Source of the DNA: Thermomonas sp.
Lineage (GTDB): Bacteria; Pseudomonadota; Gammaproteobacteria; Xanthomonadales; Xanthomonadaceae
Length of the DNA: 64,000 nucleotides
Assembly: GCA_016720345.1 (NCBI GenBank)
Contig: JADKKV010000005.1
Coordinates: 744,001 to 808,000 of the forward strand
Direction of reading: 5' to 3'
Under the pieces are notes generated by a model. That model had not been told where the DNA came from and ran no database searches. It saw nothing but the letters and a program-made list of their open reading frames with translations. Every line of letters begins with the position of its first letter. Position 1 is the first letter of the stretch. Below, piece after piece: positions 31,140-39,851 of this stretch. Position numbers and translations under genes: made by a program.

Positions 31140-32693
31140 TCAGGCGTCGTCGTCGGGCTCGTCGACGCGGGCAGCAGGTGTTTCGCTGGCCAGGCTCGCC
31201 AACGGTTCGGCATCGCCGATCAATTCCGCCGACAACGCCTTCTTGCCCTTGGCACCGAGCTGGTGGAGCCGGCGCGCGCGCGGGATGAGCGCCTGGTTGG
31301 ATTCGGTGAGCTTGCCGCGCGCGGCGTTGAACGCGGTGCGCGCCTGGTCCAGCTGCTTGCCGACGCTGTCGAAATCGGCGAGGAAGTTCTGCAGCGAATC
31401 GAGCACCAGGCCGCCCACCTTGGCGATCTCCCCCGCTTCGCGCTGGATCTTGTCGCGCGTCCACAGGCGCTCGACCACGCGCAACAACGCCATCAACGTG
31501 TTGGGCGAGGCGAACACGATCTTCCTGTCGAAGGCGTAGGTCTGCAGCGCGCCATCGAAGCCCAGCGCCGCCGACAGCGCGCCTTCGATCGGCACGAAGG
31601 CGATGGTGATTTCCAGCGCACCTTCGCCGACCGCCTTCGGGTAATTCTTCTCGCCCAGGTCCTTGACGTGCTGGCGCAACGCGATGGCATGCCGTCGCAT
31701 CGCTTCCTGCTGCTCCTCGGGGCTGGCGGCGTTCATCGCGTCCTGCCAGTCGACCAGGTTCACCTTGCTGTCGACCACGATGCGGCGGTCGTCCGGCAGG
31801 CGCACCACGATGTCCGGCTGCAGGCGCTGGCCCTCGTCGTCGTTGCTGGATTTCTGCCGTTCGTAGTGCGCGCCTTCCACCAGGCCGGAGCCCTGCAGCA
31901 CGCTTTCCAGCATCAATTCGCCCCAGTCGCCGCGCACCTTCGAGCTGCCGCGCAGGGCGCGGGTAAGCTCGTTGGCGCGTTCGGCCATGCCCTGGTTGAG
32001 GGTCTTCAGCTCGTCCACCTTGCCGGCGAGGGCGGCGCGCTCCTTCGCTTCCTCGCCATACAGGGTATCGACACGATTGCGGAAGCCGGACAACTGCTCG
32101 GCGAACGGCTTCAGCAGCATTTCCAGGTCTCCCTTGGATTGCTGCGCCGCCTTCTGCGTGCGTTCGTCGAAGGTCTTGCCCGCCAACTCCGCGAACACGC
32201 CGGACAGGCGTTCCTGTGCGTTGGCCAGGAAGTCCTTCATTTCGCTGTTGGTACGCTCGCTGTGGCTGAGGTTGGCCACTGCGTCCGCATGCAACTGCCG
32301 AAGCGCATCGAACTCGCGGCGTAGCTGCGCAAGCTCCGCCTCGGCCTTGCCCAAGCGCGACTCGGCCTGCTGCAACAACTCGTTGCGCGAGGCCAGCTGC
32401 ACGCGCAAATCGCCCGCGGCCAGCTGCTCCGCGCGCAGCGCGTCCTTCGCTTCGGCCAGCTCCGCATCGCTGCGCTCAAGACCGGCGATGCGCTCGCCCA
32501 GGCGCGCCGTCTCCGCGGCTTTCGCCTGCAGGTCGTCGCGTTGGGCCTGGAGCTGCGAAGCAACGCGATCCCGCTCCTCGCGCAGCGCGTGCTCCATGCG
32601 GCTGTCGGGTTTGCGCAGCAGCAGGGCGAGCAACAGCCCGATCGCCACCAGCGCGGCGACCAGCACGAGGAGCAACAAGGTGTTCGATTCCAT
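31140..32693 (-). CDS. rmuC: DNA recombination protein RmuC
   Basis: The 517-residue product has an N-terminal membrane anchor (about residues 5-26), a long coiled coil (about 30-190, rich in Arg, Glu, Ala and Leu) and the RmuC nuclease-like domain (about 195-450). The domain carries GDWGELMLESVLQGSGLVEG, DIVVRLPDDRRIVVDSKV and EGALSAALGFD. RmuC limits inversions at short inverted repeats in E. coli and is related to restriction-endonuclease-fold nucleases. It sits just upstream of recC on the same strand with a 51-base gap, consistent with a recombination cluster. Confidence 0.92.
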   Translation of the reverse strand: MESNTLLLLVLVAALVAIGLLLALLLRKPDSRMEHALREERDRVASQLQAQRDDLQAKAAETARLGERIAGLERSDAELAEAKDALRAEQLAAGDLRVQLASRNELLQQAESRLGKAEAELAQLRREFDALRQLHADAVANLSHSERTNSEMKDFLANAQERLSGVFAELAGKTFDERTQKAAQQSKGDLEMLLKPFAEQLSGFRNRVDTLYGEEAKERAALAGKVDELKTLNQGMAERANELTRALRGSSKVRGDWGELMLESVLQGSGLVEGAHYERQKSSNDDEGQRLQPDIVVRLPDDRRIVVDSKVNLVDWQDAMNAASPEEQQEAMRRHAIALRQHVKDLGEKNYPKAVGEGALEITIAFVPIEGALSAALGFDGALQTYAFDRKIVFASPNTLMALLRVVERLWTRDKIQREAGEIAKVGGLVLDSLQNFLADFDSVGKQLDQARTAFNAARGKLTESNQALIPRARRLHQLGAKGKKALSAELIGDAEPLASLASETPAARVDEPDDDA

Positions 32694-32744
32694 CCCGCCA
32701 GTGTAGCGATGGCGGTCGCAGGGACTGCGAACGGCCGCCGCCGA

Positions 32745-34082
32745 CTACTTGGTCGAAGATGCGGCGCCGGTCCCTCCCAGCGCCTCCAGCAGGCGCCGAA
32801 AGTCCGGGTTGTCGCGCAGCAGCGCACGGCCGGCGGCGATCAGCTCGTCCGCCTGCGCAGGTTCGAGGCTGAAATCGGTCGGCACCTTGGCCAGGCGTTG
32901 GCGCAGGGCCGGATCGGCGATGTCGCGCAGGGTCAGGGTCACCAGCCACGGCTGCACCGCCTGCTCCGGGGTGGACACCCCGCGCGCCCAGCGCTGCAGG
33001 CTGGCCTGGGTCTGCTCGAGGGTCGCGGCGTTGTATCGATGCAGCTGGACGTCGCTCATCACGTCGATCGCCTGCAGCATCGACGGTGCGCGGCGATCCA
33101 GCCCGAGCCCGGCGGCGGCGTTGCCGGAGGCGTCGACCGAGATCATCACCAGGTGCCCGTTCGGCGCCCGGTCGATCTTGCGCAGGAACGCGCGCAGGCC
33201 GCCAGCGAGGTCGATGGTTTCCTGGAACGCACGCAGGCCGAGGTTGTCGGTCAGGCCGCCATCAGCGAGGTGGACGTAGCGACGTGCCTGCTTGTCGGCA
33301 TAGCTGCGCAGGCCATCGACCACCTGCTGCAACTGCGGCGAATCCGCAGGCGGCTGCGGCAACGCCGGCGGCGCGCAACCGGCATGGTTCTCCAGCACCA
33401 CAGGCTCCATCAGCACCGGCACCGCGGAGGACGCAGCCACCGCCTGCGCCAGCGGAAACCCGCGCAGGTCCGAGCACAGCAGGTCGAAATGCTCCTGCAG
33501 GAAGGCGAAGCGGGTGCCGGCCTCGAGGTCGGTGGCGTTGATCACGATCAGCGGCCCGCCACGGCGCTGCAGGTCGGCGAAGGTCGCGCCCTTGAAGATG
33601 GTGGTGTCGTACAGGGTCGCGGCGGCCGCGGTGCGGCCCTCGGGAGTGAACCACCGCAGCGGGTTGAGGACCCGCTGCAGGACGTCGGCATTGAGGTCGC
33701 GACGCAGGAACCCCGGCTCGAAGTCGCGGAAGGTCGCCTCATCGTGCAAGCCGTAGTAGGCAGCGGTGAAGCTGCCGCCGGACACCGCGCTGATCGCGTC
33801 CACCTCGTCCAGCAGCCGGTGCTCGCGCGCTGCCCCGACCCGGGTCTCGCGCAGTTCCAGCAGCACGCCGTAAGCAAGCGCCGCCGCCCGCGAGCCGCCG
33901 CCGGAGAACGCCAGCGCGAGGGTGACGTCGTCGCGCCGGCCCTCGACCCCGACCTGCCCCATGTCGTAGCCCGGGGCGGCCGCGGCGGCCGAGGTCAGCG
34001 GCTGGTTGCCGATGGTGGCGTAGGTCGCGCAGCCGACCAGCAGCGGCAGCAGGAGCAGCGCGAGCGGGCGCAGGCGGGTCAT
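32745..34082 (-). CDS. Patatin-like phospholipase lipoprotein
   Basis: This 445-residue lipoprotein (lipobox LLVGC, Cys18) carries a patatin-type phospholipase domain. The oxyanion-hole glycines are in LALAFSGGGSRAAALAYG. The nucleophile serine is in AISAVSGGSF, where the first glycine of the canonical G-x-S-x-G is alanine, a variant I believe is common in this branch. The catalytic Asp lies in LADGGLTDNLG. Expected activity is hydrolysis of acyl chains from phospholipids in the envelope. It lies between rlmI and rmuC, 10 bases from the former, so it is probably cotranscribed with rlmI. Confidence 0.85.
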   Translation of the reverse strand: MTRLRPLALLLLPLLVGCATYATIGNQPLTSAAAAAPGYDMGQVGVEGRRDDVTLALAFSGGGSRAAALAYGVLLELRETRVGAAREHRLLDEVDAISAVSGGSFTAAYYGLHDEATFRDFEPGFLRRDLNADVLQRVLNPLRWFTPEGRTAAAATLYDTTIFKGATFADLQRRGGPLIVINATDLEAGTRFAFLQEHFDLLCSDLRGFPLAQAVAASSAVPVLMEPVVLENHAGCAPPALPQPPADSPQLQQVVDGLRSYADKQARRYVHLADGGLTDNLGLRAFQETIDLAGGLRAFLRKIDRAPNGHLVMISVDASGNAAAGLGLDRRAPSMLQAIDVMSDVQLHRYNAATLEQTQASLQRWARGVSTPEQAVQPWLVTLTLRDIADPALRQRLAKVPTDFSLEPAQADELIAAGRALLRDNPDFRRLLEALGGTGAASSTK

Positions 34083-34092
34083 CGTGGCGCGC

Positions 34093-35274
34093 TCAATCCA
34101 GCACCCGGCAGAACACCGCCTTCAGGTAGCGCGACTCCGGCACCTGCGCCAGCCACGGGTGGTCGGGGCCGGCACCGGCGACCTTCAGCACCTGCACGGT
34201 GCGGCCGGCGTAGAACGCGGCGCGGCGCAGCATGTCGGTGAACTGTTCTTCGCTGACCAGGCCGGTGCAGCTGAAGGTGGCGAACAGCCCGCCCGGCTTG
34301 ACCACGCCCAACGCCGCCTTGTTCATGTCCAGGTACTTCTTCAGCGCCGGGATCACCTGCTCGCGGTCGCGGGTCATCTTCGCCGGGTCCAGGATCACCA
34401 CGTCGAAGCGTTCGCCATTGGCCTGCGCATCGCGCAGCCAGGGGAAGATGTCGGCCTGGATGAACCGCGGCATCGCCTTGCCGTGCAGGCCGTTCAACTT
34501 CGCGTTGCCGCGCGCGATCTCGAGCACCGCCGGGTCGATGTCGATGCCGACCACCTCCTCCGCCCCGCGCACCGCCGCGTACACGCCGAAGCCGCCGGTG
34601 TTGCAGCACAGGTCGAGCACGCGCTGGCCGCTGCACATGCGCGACAGCCACTCACGGTTCTCGCGCTGGTCGGCGAAGAAGCCGGTCTTGTGCGCGCCGG
34701 CCGGGTCCGCGCGGAAGCGGATGCCGTGCTCGCTGATGATCGCCGGCTCGGTGCCCAGGGTGTCCTTGTAGTCGAAGCTTTCCTGCTTCTGCACGTGTTC
34801 GTCGGCGAAGCTGTGGAAGCGGCAACCGGGGAAGTGCTCGCGCAGCGCGTTGAAGATCCACTCGCGGTGGCGGTACATGCCGGCGCTGAAGAAGCCGACC
34901 ACGACGAGGTCGTCGTAGCGGTCCACCACCAGCCCGCTGAGGCCGTCGCCTTCGCTGTGCACCACCCGCCAGGCGTTGCCGATGGCATCGAGCTTGAGGA
35001 ATTCGCGGCGCAGGCGCACAGCCTCGCCGATCTTGCGCACGAACCAGCCGGCATCGACCGCCACGTCCGGGTCGTTCTCCAGCATGCGCAGGGCGATCCG
35101 CGAATGGCCGTTGTAGAAGCCGCGGCCGATCCAGACCCCGTCCACCCCGACCACGTCCACGATGCTGCCCGGCTTCGGCCGCTGCGCGGGTTTTTCGACC
35201 AGCCGCTGGAAGATCCACGGGTGGGTGGAGTTCCAGGCGTTCTTGAGGCGGACCAGGGGCAGGGGCTCGGACAT
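34093..35274 (-). CDS. rlmI: 23S rRNA (cytosine-C5) methyltransferase, RlmI-like
   Basis: The 393-residue product has a PUA-like N-terminal domain (LKNAWNSTHPWIFQRLVE; GSIVDVVGVDGVWIGRGFYN), a central EEHD-like region with SGLVVDRYDDLVVVGFF, and a Rossmann methyltransferase domain (about 190-390). The latter shows VLDLCCNTGGFGVYA, VVGIDIDPAVLEIARGNA and the catalytic-type FDVVILDPAKM. RlmI methylates C1962 of 23S rRNA. The FSCTGLVSEEQF segment provides the C-terminal Cys motif usual for this family. ATG at 35274 is preferred to an upstream in-frame ATG at 35301. A divergent riboswitch-controlled TerC gene lies upstream. Confidence 0.88.
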   Translation of the reverse strand: MSEPLPLVRLKNAWNSTHPWIFQRLVEKPAQRPKPGSIVDVVGVDGVWIGRGFYNGHSRIALRMLENDPDVAVDAGWFVRKIGEAVRLRREFLKLDAIGNAWRVVHSEGDGLSGLVVDRYDDLVVVGFFSAGMYRHREWIFNALREHFPGCRFHSFADEHVQKQESFDYKDTLGTEPAIISEHGIRFRADPAGAHKTGFFADQRENREWLSRMCSGQRVLDLCCNTGGFGVYAAVRGAEEVVGIDIDPAVLEIARGNAKLNGLHGKAMPRFIQADIFPWLRDAQANGERFDVVILDPAKMTRDREQVIPALKKYLDMNKAALGVVKPGGLFATFSCTGLVSEEQFTDMLRRAAFYAGRTVQVLKVAGAGPDHPWLAQVPESRYLKAVFCRVLD

Positions 35275-35324
35275 GGCGGGTGGCGTTGACGCCGTCTTCA
35301 CGGCAAACGCGTGTATTGTCGCCG

Positions 35325-35447
35325 AAGAAGGGGAGTAACTCCGCGCACGTCGTCGTCATTACGGGTCGGTATCGGCCCCGGCGCCGTGGCAGGCCGGATC
35401 GGCTGCGAGTGAGACCTTCGCCGACCGGCGAAGCGCGCTCCCTTTCC
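35325..35447 (+). promoter_or_regulatory. yybP-ykoY manganese riboswitch
   Basis: The 5' signature AAGGGGAGTAACT (from 35328) and the 3' signature GTGAGACCTTCGCC (from 35409), ending in GCTCCCTTTCC (35437-35447), match the yybP-ykoY riboswitch. GGGAG near 35331 pairs with CTCCC near 35439, closing the aptamer. The hairpin CTTCGCC / GGCGAAG (35416-35433) forms the conserved 3' arm. It lies directly upstream of a TerC/Alx-family gene, the classic target of this Mn2+ sensor. About 48 bases separate it from the start codon, with GGTGGAG as ribosome-binding site, so translational control is plausible. Confidence 0.88.
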
Positions 35448-35494
35448 ATGCCTCCTGCGTGGACGCGCCCGCCGGCCCAGACGGTGGAGAGTGC

Positions 35495-36442
35495 ATGGAG
35501 ACGATCGGTTCCCCCTTGTTGTGGACGGCATTCGCCGTCGTCGTCGTCCTGGCCCTGCTGGTCGACCTGGTGCTGATGCGCCACGGCGGCCCGCACAAGG
35601 TCACCTTCAAGGAGGCCACCTGGTGGAGCCTGGGCTGGGTGGCGCTGGCGATGGCCTTCAACCTGTGGTTGTGGTGGTACGCCGGCCAGCAATTCGGGCC
35701 CGAGGCCGGCAACCGCATCGGCATGGAGTTCCTGACCGGCTACCTGGTCGAGAAATCGCTGGCGGTCGACAACATCTTCGTGTTCCTGATGATCTTCACG
35801 TACTTCGCGGTGCCGGAGGAACAGAAGCAGCGCGTGCTGGTGATCGGCATCATCGCCGCCATCGTGCTGCGCGCGATCCTGATCTTCGCCGGTGCCCTGT
35901 TGCTGGCGAAGTTCCACTGGATCCTCTACGTGTTCGGCGCGTTCCTGCTGCTGACCGGCATCAAGATGATCATGGCCGCCGGCCAGGCGCCGGACCTGGA
36001 GAAGAACCCGCTGCTGCGCTGGCTGACCGGGCACGTGCCGATGACCCGCGGCTACCACGGCACCGACCTGTCGATCCTGCAGGACGGCAAGCGGCTGTTC
36101 ACCCCGCTGTTCATCGTGATCGTGATGATCGGCGTCACCGACGTGATCTTCGCGGTGGATTCGATCCCGGCGATCTTCGCGATCACCGACGACCCGTTCA
36201 TCGTGCTGACCTCGAACGTGTTCGCGGTGCTCGGCCTGCGCGCGATGTTCTTCCTGCTGCAGGGGATGGCCGACCGCTTCCACCTGCTGCCGTACGGGCT
36301 GGCGCTGGTACTGATGTTCATCGGCGTGAAGATGCTGTTGATCGATGTCTACAAGATCCCGATCACGTTGTCGCTGGCGGTGGTGGCGGCGACCATCGGC
36401 ACCACCATCGCGCTGAGCCTGCTGCGCCCGCAGAAGGCGTAG
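35495..36442 (+). CDS. TerC/Alx family membrane protein (Mn2+ efflux type)
   Basis: This 315-residue inner-membrane protein has about nine hydrophobic helices. TerC-family motifs include the acidic helix segments GYLVEKSLAVDNIFVFLMIF and GVTDVIFAVDSIPAIFAIT, whose Glu and Asp residues are conserved and proposed to bind metal. E. coli Alx and B. subtilis relatives under the same riboswitch export Mn2+, so that role is inferred here. The ATG at 35495 has GGTGGAG six bases upstream. It is preceded by a yybP-ykoY riboswitch that would switch it on at high manganese. Confidence 0.92.
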   Translation: METIGSPLLWTAFAVVVVLALLVDLVLMRHGGPHKVTFKEATWWSLGWVALAMAFNLWLWWYAGQQFGPEAGNRIGMEFLTGYLVEKSLAVDNIFVFLMIFTYFAVPEEQKQRVLVIGIIAAIVLRAILIFAGALLLAKFHWILYVFGAFLLLTGIKMIMAAGQAPDLEKNPLLRWLTGHVPMTRGYHGTDLSILQDGKRLFTPLFIVIVMIGVTDVIFAVDSIPAIFAITDDPFIVLTSNVFAVLGLRAMFFLLQGMADRFHLLPYGLALVLMFIGVKMLLIDVYKIPITLSLAVVAATIGTTIALSLLRPQKA

Positions 36443-36504
36443 CCGCCCAGGCCCGGGGCGGCCGGCGGGCTTGAATGCCAGCCGGCCGCCCCAATCCGTT
36501 GCGG

Positions 36505-37272
36505 ATGTCCACGCCACTTCCCGCAGACGCGCAACGCCAGCACGACCGCCGGCGCCTGCGCCGCGCCCTCAATGCCAGCCTGGCCTTCGTGCTGGTGCTG
36601 GCGGCCTGCTTCGCCGCCCAGCACCGCTTCGACTGGACCTGGCTGGCGGTGGCGCCGCTGACGACGCAGGGCCTGCTCGGGTTGCTGGGCGCGCCGCTGC
36701 TGCACGGCTCGGCCGGGCACCTGGTCGCCAACGCCAGCGCGCTGTTGCTGCTGGGCACCCTGGCCGGCACCACCTACCCGAAGGCGACCCTGCGTTCGCT
36801 GCCCCTGCTGTGGCTGGGGTCGGGCCTGGTCGCGTGGGTGCTGGGCCAGCCGGGCTCGCACCACCTCGGCGCCAGCGGCGTGACCCACGGCCTGGGTTTC
36901 CTGGTGTTCGTGCTGGGCCTGTTGCGCCGCGACCGCGCGGCGATCGCCGCCGGCATGCTGGCCTTCATGTTCTACGGCGGCATGCTGATGACGATCCTCC
37001 CGCGCGAGGCCGGGGTGTCGTGGGAATCGCACCTGGGTGGCGCGCTGGCGGGCGTGGTTGCCGCCTTCCTGTTCCGCCGCAGCGACCCGCAGCCGCCGCG
37101 CCGCAAGTACAGCTGGGAGATCGAGGAGGAACTGGCCCGCGAGCAGGCCGCGCGCGAGCGCGACATGTACGAGCGCCACGCGCCCGAAGACGTGCCGGTG
37201 CTGTGGCAGCGCGACGGCGATGCGCCCGGCGAACGCGGCAAGGTGCTGCCGTTCCGCCGCCCCGGTGATTGA
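36505..37272 (+). CDS. Rhomboid family intramembrane serine protease
   Basis: The 255-residue protein has about six transmembrane helices after a basic N-terminus. The rhomboid signatures are present: HLVAN (His72, Asn76) in helix 2, the nucleophile Ser124 in GASGVTHG, and His176 in SWESHLGGALAG, giving an intact Ser-His dyad. A cytoplasmic C-terminal tail (about 200-255) is highly charged, with a Glu/Arg-rich helix. The reaction is cleavage of transmembrane substrates within the bilayer, but the substrate is unknown. It follows the TerC gene by 62 bases in the same direction and could share its transcript. Confidence 0.88.
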   Translation: MSTPLPADAQRQHDRRRLRRALNASLAFVLVLAACFAAQHRFDWTWLAVAPLTTQGLLGLLGAPLLHGSAGHLVANASALLLLGTLAGTTYPKATLRSLPLLWLGSGLVAWVLGQPGSHHLGASGVTHGLGFLVFVLGLLRRDRAAIAAGMLAFMFYGGMLMTILPREAGVSWESHLGGALAGVVAAFLFRRSDPQPPRRKYSWEIEEELAREQAARERDMYERHAPEDVPVLWQRDGDAPGERGKVLPFRRPGD

Positions 37273-37344
37273 ACCCGGATTCCCCTGGGAGCGCCCCATG
37301 GGCGCGCTGGCGTGGCGTGCATGCATCGCGGGCATGGCCCGCTC

Positions 37345-37986
37345 CTACGGCAACGCCACCTGCGCACCCAGCTGCCGGTCATGCCGGCGCGACAGCAGCA
37401 ACAGCGACGTCGCCGCCCCGCACAGGCACAGGAACATGTCCCACTGGGTATCCCACTGGTCGCCCTGGGTGGCGAGGAAGGCATCGGCGTCCGCGCCGTA
37501 GACCAGTGCGGCCCACCATTCGATCAGCTCGAAGAACGCCGAGAAACTCAGCGCGGCGGCCAGCACCAGGTACACCAGCCAGCCGCCGCGGCGCAGCGGG
37601 GTCAGCCGCAGCAGCAGCTCGCGCGCCAGGATCGCCGGCACGAAGCCCTGCATCCAGTGGCCCAGCCGATCCCACGGATTGCGTTCGGTGCCCAGCAGGT
37701 CCTGCAGCATGAAGCCGCCGGGCGTCAGCGAGTAGGTGTAGGCGCCGCCGTGGATCAGCACCAGCGCATGCAGGGCGAGCAGCCAGCACAGCAGGCGGGT
37801 CAGCGGGAAGCGCTGCCACTTCCAGGCGATCAGTGCCAACCCGACCATCGCCCAGATCACCTCCAGGAACCAGGTCAGGCGATCGCTGGCGACCACGAAC
37901 GACACCCCCAGCGCCAGCAGCACCCCGCCGACCAGCAGCCAACGCTCGAAGTGGCCCGGCGGCTGCGCGATCGCCGGCGCGCTCAT
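37345..37986 (-). CDS. DUF2238 (YjdF-type) membrane protein
   Basis: This 213-residue protein has six predicted membrane segments and the DUF2238 pattern: WFLEVIWAMVGL, HGGAYTYSL, NPWDRLGHWMQGFVPAIL and SFSAFFELIEWWAAL. The family is related to E. coli YjdF, function unknown, with conserved Arg, His and Glu in membrane loops. The ATG at 37986 overlaps the stop of the VIT gene (ATGA), which indicates translational coupling and a two-gene operon. A link to metal handling is suggested only by this neighbour and by the nearby Mn-responsive TerC gene. Confidence 0.82.
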   Translation of the reverse strand: MSAPAIAQPPGHFERWLLVGGVLLALGVSFVVASDRLTWFLEVIWAMVGLALIAWKWQRFPLTRLLCWLLALHALVLIHGGAYTYSLTPGGFMLQDLLGTERNPWDRLGHWMQGFVPAILARELLLRLTPLRRGGWLVYLVLAAALSFSAFFELIEWWAALVYGADADAFLATQGDQWDTQWDMFLCLCGAATSLLLLSRRHDRQLGAQVALP

Positions 37987-38693
37987 GCCAGGCTGGCGCC
38001 GAACAGGCTGCCGATCGCCGCGGTCGCGCCCAGCGCCAGCGCGCCCCAGGTCGCCACCCGCAACGCGCCGCGGACCATCGAGGCACCGCCGAGCCAGCCC
38101 GCCAGCGCACCCAGCACCGCGAGCAGCAGCAGGGTGGACACCGCCAGCGCCGCCTGCAGGCCCGCGCCTCGCCATGCCCATGCCAGCAGCAGCGGCGGCA
38201 AGGCCCCGACCGCGAACGCGGCCGCCGACGAAAGCGCCGCCTGCACCGGGCGCGCGATCGCATGCCCGGCGATGCCGAGCTCGTCGCGCAGGTGGGCGCC
38301 GAGCGCATCGTGTGCGGTCAGCTGCACCGCCACCTGGTGCGCCAGCGCCGGGTCGAGGCCGCGCTGCACGTAGATGTGGGTGAGTTCCTTCAGTTCCGCT
38401 TCCGGCAATTCCTCAAGCTCGCGACGCTCCTTGGCCGTATCCGCAGCCTCGGTGTCCGCCTGCGAGCTGACCGAGACGTACTCGCCCGCGGCCATCGACA
38501 GCGCGCCCGCCACCAGCGCGGCGACGCCGGTGACCAGCACGGTCTGTGGGCTGGCGGCCGCAGCCGCCACCCCGACCAGCAGCGAACTGGTCGAGATCAG
38601 CCCATCGTTGGCGCCCAGCACCGCCGCGCGCAGCCAGCCGATGTGTTCGCTGCGGTGGCGTTCGTGGTGCGGCTTGGCAACGCTCCTGCCCAT
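37983..38693 (-). CDS. VIT1/CCC1 family transporter
   Basis: The 236-residue protein matches the VIT/CCC1 family of iron/manganese transporters. It begins with a basic His-rich stretch (PHHERHRSEHIGWLRAAVLGANDGL). The signature GANDGLISTSSLLVGVAAA forms the first helix. VAGALSMAAGEYVSVSSQADTE follows, containing the conserved Met and Glu residues of the metal path. The cytoplasmic EEL-rich loop (EELPEAELKELTHIYVQRG) and three further helices complete the fold. Likely role is moving Fe2+ or Mn2+ out of the cytoplasm. It overlaps the DUF2238 gene by four bases. Confidence 0.88.
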   Translation of the reverse strand: MGRSVAKPHHERHRSEHIGWLRAAVLGANDGLISTSSLLVGVAAAAASPQTVLVTGVAALVAGALSMAAGEYVSVSSQADTEAADTAKERRELEELPEAELKELTHIYVQRGLDPALAHQVAVQLTAHDALGAHLRDELGIAGHAIARPVQAALSSAAAFAVGALPPLLLAWAWRGAGLQAALAVSTLLLLAVLGALAGWLGGASMVRGALRVATWGALALGATAAIGSLFGASLA

Positions 38694-38786
38694 GCATGTC
38701 CCCCGGATGTCGCGGCTAGGGTACCGCCACCGGTTCTGCCCGGGTTGCAATTGCCGCGCATAAGCTGCGCGTCCCTGCCGGATTCG

Positions 38787-39812
38787 ATGCCCGCGATGCG
38801 CGCCTTCCCCGCGACTGCCCTGCTTGCCGTCCTGCTTGCCGCCTGCGCCGGCGCGCCCGTCGCACCGGCACCCGCCGTCGTGGTGGTGCCGGCACCGGCG
38901 CCAGTCAAGGTCGGCATCGCGCTGGGCGGCGGCGCGGCCAAGGGCTTCGCCCACATCGGCGTGATCAAGATGCTGGAAGCCAACGGCATCAAGCCGGTGG
39001 TGGTGTCCGGGACCAGCGCCGGCAGCGTGGTCGGCGCGCTGTATGCCAGCGGCATGGATGCCTATGCGATGCAGGAAAAGGCGTTCGCGCTGGATGAAGC
39101 CAGGATCCGCGACGTCAGCCTGTTCTCCGGCGGGGTGGTGAAGGGCCAGAAGCTGCAGGACTACGTCAACGAACTGGTCGGCGGCCGCACCATCGAGAAG
39201 ATGCGGAAGCCGCTCGCCGTCGTCGCCACCAACCTCGCGAACGGCGAACGCACCGTGTTCGTGCGCGGCAACACCGGGCAGGCGGTGCGCGCATCCAGTT
39301 CGATCCCCGGGGTGTTCGAAGCGGTCGCGATCGGCAAGGCGCACTACGTCGACGGCGGCGTGGTCAGCCCGGTGCCGGTGGACGCCGCGCGCGAGCTCGG
39401 CGCCGGGTTCGTGATCGCGGTCGACATCTCCAGCAAGGCCAGCGGCATCGCCAGCCCGACCAGCATGCTCGGCAACGTCAACCAGAGCATCACCATCATG
39501 GGCCAGAAGCTCGGTGCGCTGGAGTTGCAGCGCGCCGACATCGTGATCCGGCCGCAGGTCGGCGATATCGGCGCCACCGATTTCGAGCAGAAGAACCGCG
39601 CGATCCTCGAAGGCGAACGCGCCGCGCAGGCCGCGCTGCCGCAGATCCGGGCGAAGCTGGCAAGCCTGCAGGCCGCGCGCGTAGCCAGCGCCCGGCAGGC
39701 AGCGGAAGCCGAGGCTGCGCGCCAGCGCGAGGCCGAACGCAAGGCGCGCTGCGCCCGCCAGCAGGGCTGGCTGGACACCCTGCGGCGCGACCCGGATTGC
39801 CGCGAGGGCTGA
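38787..39812 (+). CDS. Patatin-like phospholipase lipoprotein (RssA-type)
   Basis: The 341-residue product has a lipoprotein signal with lipobox LLAAC (Cys20), a proline/valine-rich spacer, and a patatin domain of the RssA type. The oxyanion hole is GIALGGGAAKGFAHIGVI, the nucleophile is in the canonical GTSAGS, and the catalytic Asp is in VDGGVVSPVPVDAAR. A C-terminal alanine/arginine-rich coiled coil (about 280-330) is unusual. ATG at 38787 is used, and ATG at 38796 three codons on would give the same mature protein. It is distinct from the patatin gene at 32745-34082, which has the variant elbow. It is divergent from the VIT gene. Confidence 0.85.
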   Translation: MPAMRAFPATALLAVLLAACAGAPVAPAPAVVVVPAPAPVKVGIALGGGAAKGFAHIGVIKMLEANGIKPVVVSGTSAGSVVGALYASGMDAYAMQEKAFALDEARIRDVSLFSGGVVKGQKLQDYVNELVGGRTIEKMRKPLAVVATNLANGERTVFVRGNTGQAVRASSSIPGVFEAVAIGKAHYVDGGVVSPVPVDAARELGAGFVIAVDISSKASGIASPTSMLGNVNQSITIMGQKLGALELQRADIVIRPQVGDIGATDFEQKNRAILEGERAAQAALPQIRAKLASLQAARVASARQAAEAEAARQREAERKARCARQQGWLDTLRRDPDCREG

Positions 39813-39851
39813 GCAGGCCGCGCTGTCCGGCGGCGGCGTAGACTTGCGCGC

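Noticed and set aside
29265-32324. A 1019-residue plus-strand frame across recC and rmuC.
   Set aside because: It runs antisense across two unrelated well-supported genes.
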